Of a stretch of 64,000 nucleotides of DNA, positions 57,905 to 64,000 are shown piece by piece; positions within the stretch are counted from its first letter, which is position 1; each line of letters starts with the position of its first letter. The DNA is taken from assembly GCA_001414345.1 (NCBI GenBank), contig LLCB01000002.1, positions 62,001 to 126,000 of the forward strand. The letters run 5' to 3'. Origin of the DNA: Hymenoscyphus infarciens. Taxonomy: Eukaryota > Ascomycota > Leotiomycetes > Helotiales > Helotiaceae. The position numbers and the translations under genes are program-made. The notes under the pieces were generated by a model, which was not told where the DNA came from, did no database searches, and worked only from the letters and a program-made list of their open reading frames with translations.

Positions 57905-59064
57905 TGTTGTTGAATGGCGAGTTTGTCGATGAAGATTTGGTCGTGGAGGGGAAAAAAGATCGCGAAGTTTCTTGGAGGTTTAGAAATTGGTGGGCTTTGT
58001 GCGGTCACGTGTGGTTTCTAGCTGTTTTTGGTGTAGCGCGGAAAGGGAAGTGGGGCGGCGACGGGGTCGGGAGTTCTCGAGCTGAGCTTTCTCCAGGCTA
58101 CAGATTATTCTCACTCATTCTTGAAAAGATGTTGGTTCATTGGTCTATTTCTCTGTTTCAAGATTCCCTAGCTTGATGCTTTGGATTACTGTTTATCGTC
58201 AGGTGTTTTCTAAAAAATTGCAGTGGCTGACGTGAAGAGCGAATTGCGCCAGCACGAGGTCGTCAAGCCACAAGAGTTGCGTATACTACTTCGATAGGCT
58301 TGACTAGAATGATATCCTTGAACCTACCATACATAAGATAGGGGAAGTCCCTTGCGTCTGCTAGATCGGACTGATTCTCGCAACGTTGCTTTTTGGTCCT
58401 CGTACCTGTAATTATTCTATTTTTGCTTTGCTTCTTGTTCTCGTTCTTGTTTCTTTGGTTGTATTGTACGAATGTTGTGAAAGTACTTCACAATGTATAT
58501 CGCCGCTTCGTATATGCTTCCTATATGCTAGGCAACAATCGTATCCTGTGCTTCGGAAGAGAAGACTGGGGGTATTACAGCCTGATATAAGCTTAGATTC
58601 TGTATACGAGATTTCGTCACTGTACATGTAAGGGGGACATGGAGGCGAGCTTTGTCAACCTGTTGCTTGCAGATTTAGTATCCCCTTTCCCGCGTATTGC
58701 ACAGTAAGCCATACACGAGATGTAACTTATGGAAAAGCCATCTCCTCTTATTGTATGATAAGGCTTTATCCAGTCAGTAGCTGAGGTACAAGTGGTCTTC
58801 GCCGCACAAGAGTTTATGGTACCTAGCTGTGGCGTTTTCTGCGATGCGTACATGTTCGCACTCTACATGTAGGATCATGGGGGATATGGTAAGATAATGT
58901 CAGAACTTACTTTGCCGCGGAGCTGACTGGAGAGGCAAGTAGTACCACAGTATGGAGGTATAAAAGGTTGATGGAACCTCTGCTAAAATCACTCTCTCGT
59001 CCCAAACCCTCCACAACAAACTCACACATTACCTTCCAACAAATATCTCACTCAAAAATCCACC
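57905..59064. other. Intergenic between eL36 and the small secreted protein gene
   Basis: Divergent upstream region. The last ~120 bp contain GGTATAAAAGG (about 58,958-58,968), a TATA-box-like element roughly 100 bp before the ATG at 59065, and a C/A-rich leader. Frames of up to 126 codons on the plus strand (57796-58176) overlap the eL36 5' end and are not supported. Confidence 0.45.
58958..58968 (+). promoter_or_regulatory. TATA-like box of small secreted protein gene
   Basis: The TATAAAA core lies about 100 bp upstream of the ATG at 59065 in otherwise mixed sequence, followed by a C/A-rich leader. Position and sequence fit a strong, inducible fungal promoter; function is inferred. Confidence 0.5.
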
Positions 59065-59614
59065 ATGCATACCTCAGGCCTCGTCGTCCTCGCTCTCTCA
59101 GCAATCACCTCTGCTCTCCCCTCCTCCCTCGCAGCAAGACAATGCACAGCACCAACCCAATTCCAAATCAACGGCTTCAACACCTTCACCCCCGCTGAAG
59201 GAAACCCCAACCCAGCATCCGTCTTCTTCACATTCGTCAACATCAGCTCCTCAACATCCACCACCTGCCGTCGAACTGGGGATATCACCTCCACCGAGCT
59301 TGCAACTTGTGCTGATGGAAACACGGTCTTCAGATGGTCCGCTGACCATGTATTGACTGTTGGAACTACATATACTGATTGTTCTGGAAAGTAAGCTGAT
59401 CGCGTTTTCCCCGCCACGTTGAGAATTTTGAAATGTGAAACATAAAGCGGATTTGCTGACATTCTCTTTTCGTAGTTCTGCCATCGCAGCTGGGGATGTC
59501 ACGCTCGGAATCTTCTGCTTCCCAGTCCAACCTCCTGTACCAAGTGGATCTGGTACTCAATGCCAGCCCCCCACTGGGCAGGTTGGAGGTACTTTCACTA
59601 GATCTTCTATTTAG
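59065..59614 (+). CDS. Small secreted cysteine-containing protein
   Basis: Predicted 154 aa from exons 59065-59390 and 59476-59614. MHTSGLVVLALSAITSALPS is a signal peptide. The mature protein starts near ARQCTAPTQFQINGF. It has six cysteines in total (CTAP, TTCR, ATCA, TDCS, FCFP, QCQP), an even number that suggests three disulfides, and it is Thr/Ser/Pro-rich. Two N-glycosylation sequons are possible (NIS and, across the splice, GNSA-type context). The C-terminus (QPPTGQVGGTFTRSSI) is flexible. I do not recognise a characterised family. Size, secretion and cysteine content are those of effector-like or cell-surface small proteins, but no virulence role can be inferred from sequence alone. 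Confidence 0.8.
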
Positions 59615-60974
59615 GTTTAATCTCTTAGGGAGACGAGCAGTAAACATCGAGTAAGAAAAGTGGTTTTGTGATTGATCTAGATTTAGAGACTCAATTTTGG
59701 AAATTGGAAGGTGTTTGAAATAGATCGTAGATGGAAGAATATAAATTGAGATCTATTTGGTATGACTATTTATGGAAGATGTGATGTCTCTCGTTACTCG
59801 ATATATAAATGTTACCGTTCGTCTGGGTGATCGTTCCGCGTACATCCTTCGGGGGATATGGTGTTAGAACAATTGTCTTTATTTTTTTAGAATAATTGTC
59901 TTTATTGTTTTAGAATAATTAGGATAACGAAGTGCGTCAAAGTTAATTGTTCCAAGTTAGTCACAAAAGCTACTTGAACTTTTAGGAGAATAATGCTTTA
60001 CTTATCTGGACATAGAACGATGGCCAAGACTCTTACACCGACAATACTGTCCCAGAAGTTCCAAAACAATCAAGTTAATTGAACATGGCAGTAGTTTTCA
60101 AATATCACAAGTCATATAGTTAACTTAAATTGCTTACTCTAACTTTGCCTCACAATATTATCGATTCAAAAAGCATATAACAAACGTTAGCACTCTAACA
60201 CTTCTAACCTTACACACTCTGTAAAAATTGGCAAAGAATAACGTAAATAGAAGCGGCGCAGCTAAGAAAGATTCTCTCTTCTATTAATAAACTAAGATTA
60301 GTATATAGTATTGAAACTGTATGATGAAAAAAGTAAGTGGATAAAAAAGTCACAATCCGCTATTTCTTCTTTAGTCAACACTCAAAGGTGCTAAACCTCG
60401 AGGTGAATCATTACCAAGGCTCTTTTAGTGAGCACTTCAAGAACTTGCGACGTGTAACCTTTATTGCAAATCAGGAAATTTCACTTCACGAGTGACAGAA
60501 CAATGAAGACTTCACCCTATGAAGACACTGGAGAGCTCTTGCTTGCTCTCAACTCTTTGTCTTTGGTGTGGAAGTACACTAGTGTAGTTTTGAATCATTT
60601 GGTCTTTGTAATTCTTTCTTTGCAAGCCTTCTAGGGTAGTGCAAAACTAGTACACTCATACGAGCCAGTGTAATAGCCTCAATAGCGCCTCCTCTAGTAC
60701 TAAAAGCCCTTCAAAAAACCCCCTCACATTCCGATCCCTCCAAATAATTCAAGTATTTGAGTACTCAACCCTGCCTAGCTAAGCATACCCAATGACGAGA
60801 ATTTTACATTTTTATGACTTTATGGCTCCAAATTCGCTTACTTACGAAAATGGAAAGTGCCTTCCAAGAATTTCAGTGGGGCCAGGCACTAGTGAGCTCC
60901 TTCCTCACGTCCCCGCCAACGACACAAATACCCCAACAAGCAAAGGTTCAGCATCAAACAACAAGAGAAAGCAA
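59615..60974. other. Intergenic
   Basis: No gene supported. It contains a short tandem duplication of an AGAATAATTGTCTTTATT-type word near 59,870-59,920 and moderately AT-rich sequence to about 60,350. A 67-codon frame at 60792-60995 runs into the tRNA gene and is not credible. Confidence 0.4.
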
Positions 60975-61076
60975 GAAGGTTTAGTTCAGTGGTAGAACAC
61001 TCGATTCCAGACACAAGGTTGAAGCTTCAGCTTTGGGAAGTCCGAGAGGTCATCAGTTCAATCCTGGTAACCTTCC
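60975..61076 (+). tRNA. trnW-CCA: tRNA-Trp (anticodon CCA) with ~30-nt intron
   Basis: The acceptor stem GAAGGTT pairs with AACCTTC (61069-61075). The D arm is GTTC-loop-GAAC (60984-60998). The anticodon loop is TTCCAGA with CCA at 61007-61009. An intron of about 30 nt (61011-61040) follows the base 3' of the anticodon, the normal tRNA intron position. The T arm is ATCAG-TTCAATC-CTGGT. Internal promoters fit: A box TAGTTCAGTGG, B box GTTCAATCC. The anticodon stem has an A31-C39 mismatch, and the base after the acceptor stem is C. Both are unusual for tRNA-Trp, so a weakly functional copy is possible. Confidence 0.8.
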
Positions 61077-62541
61077 CTCCTATTTTTTGGTTACTTTTGT
61101 GGATTCGGTCTTGTTTTTTTTTTGGCAAGAGAGTTATTTTGGTCTGGTGGGGGTTTGGGTGAGAGTGAGGCTGTTTTGCTTTAGCGCCTAAGATTGGGTG
61201 GATTGTGAGTGTTTTTCAGGTTCAATATCTAGCTGCCTGCAGTTGTATGTAGATTACGACATAAGAAGACTGAGGAAGGAAGGAAAGAATCTGTTACAGC
61301 ACTTTTGTGGATGGCAGAAAGAGAATCTCAGTTGTAATTTACTTTTACTTGGTTTCTTCGTTTCCACTTGACCTTTTTCAGTGAACCCAATTTTACCCAT
61401 CTCACCACTCTCCCCAATTACTAGGCTGCCCAGGCTGCCCAGGCTGCCCAGACTGTCCAGTAATGTCTAGATCCAAGTACCATTGTTTGGGAGCAAACCA
61501 TTTGTTTCTGCAAAGATCTTTGTCTGCTGCCAGTAACCAGGTTTGTCTTTGCTGCTGGTTCTTTTTCTTCCACCAGCTCATAAGAGAATCCCCTCGTTGC
61601 TCAAATATTCAAACTGATCTGGAGACAGCGGGATGGTACCTTCGGTTGGGGCATGGTGGAATGCATGCGCAACGACGGAAGAAAACAATATTACAATCAG
61701 CTCATGGCACAAAAGACCTAAGATTCAAGAAATCATACTACGTCATAAAGCCCGTTGCCTGTAGACCAATTTGTTGTAAGACAATCTGTCCAGACACTAC
61801 CTAACGTTGTGAGTACAGGTTAGCAAGCGATCAGGGTACATGGAGGTAACGTATATTGCGAGCAAGCACTTGCTTCAGATAGGATGGCGGAATTAACAAG
61901 TTCGGTTTCTGACGCTTGGTTGCGTGCGCAAGTAAGGGACCAGCGTTCATCCACCGTTCATCACACCAAGAATGAAAGAGCTGACCTTGAAGGACTTGAT
62001 GCAAAGGTAGCAGAAGAAAGTGGGGAGCAAAATCAGTAATGGTCGCTGTGGTTGATTGTGTTGTTGGTTGGTTGATGATCGGAGTGTATTTGGTCTGTGT
62101 CCAAACTATCTTTATAGGGGCAAGCCGATGATTGGTCGCTAGTTCCGTCTTTGTGAGGGGTATAGCCCTAGTACTGCCTTGTGGCCTTAGAATTAGTTGT
62201 AAATTCGGAAGAGCAGTTCCGGCTCAATTCACTCAGGTTAAGTTTTCCAAACCACATAATAACAAGAATTTAACCCTCATACTAGAAACAACATGGATTT
62301 CTTCAAATGTGGGAGAAGCAAGAACTGAGTGGCTGTCAAAGAAGGCAAAGCAAACAAATAGTCAAAGAAACGGAAAAAATTGTATAATGTAGTTCAATAT
62401 TCTTAACTTGTGGACAACCCCCATGGATCTTGGAAATCTTGGACATCTCTGGTCTGCTGTCTGTTCAGTAAAGCAATAGCAAAGCAACAAACAAGTGCAA
62501 ATCAAGGAGCCAAAACAAAGCTGGCAAGAACTTGTCAATAC
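61077..62541. other. Intergenic
   Basis: No gene supported. Notable only for a decamer repeat (four copies of a GGCTGCCCA-type unit, about 61,423-61,460) and scattered short frames. The T-run starting at about 61,085 could serve as the Pol III terminator of the tRNA gene. Confidence 0.4.
61084..61089 (+). terminator. Likely Pol III terminator of tRNA-Trp
   Basis: A run of T residues begins a few bases after the mature 3' end, the normal position for RNA polymerase III termination. Longer T-runs follow at about 61,110-61,120. Confidence 0.55.
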
Positions 62542-63466
62542 TCATCCCCTCACAAGTTCACCCTTCTCCTCCATCTCAGCCAAGACCCTATCAGCAACAC
62601 GGAAAGCCTCCATACCAGCAGGAAGACCACAATACGCACTATCACCACAAATTAGTCTTCTGCTCCTCCAACTCCTCCAACTCCTCCAACTCCTCCAGCT
62701 CCTCCCTCTCAAACCAATGAAACTTGGTTTCCAAGTCCTCCCAAACATTCTTAAACCAAAATCGGAAAAAGGTTAAGTAACAAGAGAAAAGGAGGCTAGG
62801 GAACAATAACCAGATTCCTGACAAAATGAACAAAGAACACATACCTAGCTTGCAACAGCGCCTCCCTAATCTCAACCTCAGAAGCACCATTTCTAATAGC
62901 CCCTCGAACATGAGTCCCCAATTCAATCCACTTTCCCAAAGCAGTCAACATGACTAAATTGAGCAGACTTCGGGTTTTCAACTCCAGACCTGGTCGTGTC
63001 CAGATGGTTCCCCATGCTGATTCCTGGGTTTTTTTGTTAGTATATAATTCTATCATACAAGGGGAAATGGAAAAGAGAGCGTGTGAAAAAGATTTTGTAA
63101 TTGAGTAGAAAGGGGTGGGATGGAGCATTAAAGGAGGGTGAAAAGATGAAAAGTAAGAAATTGAGAACAGGAGGATGATGGGACGGGCACTATATATAAC
63201 CTCCCCACTTTTTCCCCCTCACCCAACATCGCAAAACAAATCAAAAAAATCAAACTCACAGTAGCAAACTGCACCAAAGGCCTCATAAAATCCCCACCAC
63301 TCTTCTCCAAACTCTCCGCCACATAGTCCTCCCCAACAACCCTACGTCTCATATCATAACCTCTGCCATAGATAGTCTGATGCGCAGGGTCATCCATGTT
63401 GTTCTGTGAAATATCCACTTCGGGGGCTCTGGACCCAGATGCGGGGGTAGATTTATTGGCCGACAT
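62542..63466 (-). CDS. Carboxymuconolactone decarboxylase family protein
   Basis: Predicted 160 aa. Minus-strand exons: 63466-63260, 63023-62845 and 62638-62542. The core reads IYGRGYDMRRRVVGEDYVAE, then SAWGTIWTRPGLELKTRSLL, NLVMLTALGKWIELGTHVRG and SEVEIREALLQASAYCGLPA. The ending (GMEAFRVADRVLAEM) is typical of the gamma-carboxymuconolactone decarboxylase (PcaC) branch rather than AhpD: a single Cys is present, not CxxC. PcaC decarboxylates 4-carboxymuconolactone in aromatic degradation, but many fungal members have unproven substrates. A Ser/Pro-rich 20-residue N-terminal leader shows no targeting signal. The second intron (206 nt) is longer than usual and carries a CTCCTCCAA array. Confidence 0.87.
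62663..62707 (+). repeat. 9-nt tandem repeat CTCCTCCAA in intron
   Basis: Three perfect copies, then CTCCTCCAG and CTCCTCCCT, within intron 2 of the carboxymuconolactone decarboxylase-like gene. On the minus strand the array would read as Leu-Glu-Glu repeats, but it lies outside the spliced coding frame. Confidence 0.8.
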
Positions 63467-63632
63467 ATTTCCTATGCTTTTCTTGGTTGTCGTCTTCTTG
63501 CTAGTTTTGTTGGTATTGGTTGTCTGTTTGTATTGTCAGGATGAGGTGTCGAAAACAAGAAATACGACTCTCAGTGGAAATCCGCAACTGAGAGGGAAGG
63601 AAGGAGCAACCAAGATGATACAGGAAAGCTGA

Positions 63633-63902
63633 CTAGGTAGGCCAGCTTGACCCAAAGAACGAAGAAAAGAGCAACAGGGCAATACAAAACCCGTGACGTA
63701 CACTCTTCATCGCACCTGCACTCCCTTGAAACCCCCCACCTGCACCTACACCTACACCACCAGTCGGAGGAGGAGCATAAAAACTCCCACCTGCAGGATC
63801 CCCAGGAAACGCGCCAACAGGCCCATCATCACCACTCAAAACCTCCCCCCCTTTCCTCCCCTTCCTCTCCCCATTCTTCTTGCGCAGGAAATCCATGCCC
63901 AC
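63633..63902 (-). CDS. Possible small Gly/Pro-rich protein or upstream exon
   Basis: An ATG-started frame of 89 codons (or 87 from the second ATG): a Lys-rich start (MDFLRKKNGERKGRKGG), then a Gly/Pro/Ala-rich stretch with FPGDPAGGSFYAPPPTGG. A consensus donor GTACGT follows the codons AMKS near 63,702, so the frame may be the first exon of a longer minus-strand gene or an alternative leader of the downstream decarboxylase-like gene. I do not recognise it. An in-frame stop precedes the ATG, so the gene does not extend past the right edge. Low confidence. Confidence 0.35.
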   Translation of the reverse strand: MGMDFLRKKNGERKGRKGGEVLSGDDGPVGAFPGDPAGGSFYAPPPTGGVGVGAGGGFQGSAGAMKSVRHGFCIALLLFSSFFGSSWPT

Positions 63903-64000
63903 ACTTCTATAATATTAATCACAAACACCAGGCAAAAACACCTAGCAAAAACACCAGACAAAAACAAAAACAAAGTTCAACAAGCGGTGGGTGAGCTGAG

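Noticed and set aside
57796..58176. 126-codon plus frame across the eL36 start
   Set aside because: Overlaps the first exon of eL36 in antisense and has no recognisable features.
1..64000. CRISPR array, prokaryotic operons, secondary-metabolite cluster
   Set aside because: Introns and gene content are fungal; no spaced identical repeats of CRISPR type and no PKS, NRPS or terpene synthase motifs were seen.

Overview
This window is nuclear DNA of a filamentous ascomycete (Pezizomycotina). The genes have short GT-AG introns of about 50-70 nt. The gene set is fungal: CAF120-type PH protein, PTC7-type PP2C, PRP39, 14-3-3, SERCA, PUP3, a TUG/UBX protein and eL36. GC-balanced gene blocks alternate with very AT-rich islands almost free of CpA and CpG, the mark of repeat-induced point mutation (RIP). 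A leotiomycete is my best guess, at low confidence.

Left third (1-18.2 kb), accessory and repeat-rich. An AT island (1-5.37 kb) carries two ~450-bp direct repeats that look like LTRs. An SMP/C2 lipid-transfer-type gene (5650-7324) lies between this island and a small AT islet (7.56-8.03 kb). A secreted, cysteine-patterned membrane protein gene (8779-9875) follows. At 10308-18222 lies a complete but dead Ty1/Copia retrotransposon on the minus strand. It has 130-bp LTRs, a GTATT target duplication, a primer site resembling the middle of initiator tRNA-Met, and recognisable gag, integrase, reverse transcriptase and RNase H remnants in Copia order.

Middle (19-42 kb), mixed. It holds a polytopic membrane protein of unknown function, a minus-strand HExxH protein gene ending in a 21-nt heptad minisatellite, a secreted pepsin-type aspartic protease, a CAF120-like PH protein and a mitochondrial PTC7-type phosphatase. 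A long gene-poor stretch follows, then two decayed genes: a Spa2-homology relic and an NmrA/SDR-like relic.

Right third (42-64 kb), mostly conserved housekeeping. In order: PRP39 (U1 snRNP), 14-3-3, SERCA calcium pump, PUP3 (proteasome beta-3), a TUG-UBL/UBX Cdc48 adaptor, eL36, a six-cysteine small secreted protein, an intron-containing tRNA-Trp(CCA), and a carboxymuconolactone-decarboxylase family gene. Several of these genes have extremely small exons: an ATG-only exon plus a 19-nt exon in PUP3, and an 8-nt exon in 14-3-3.

There is no gene cluster that reads as one pathway. The strongest unusual signals are the RIP-killed Copia element, whose two LTRs record the mutation spectrum, and the heptad minisatellite with closely spaced splice donors. 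All exon coordinates were read by eye from splice signals and reading-frame continuity; no similarity search was run.
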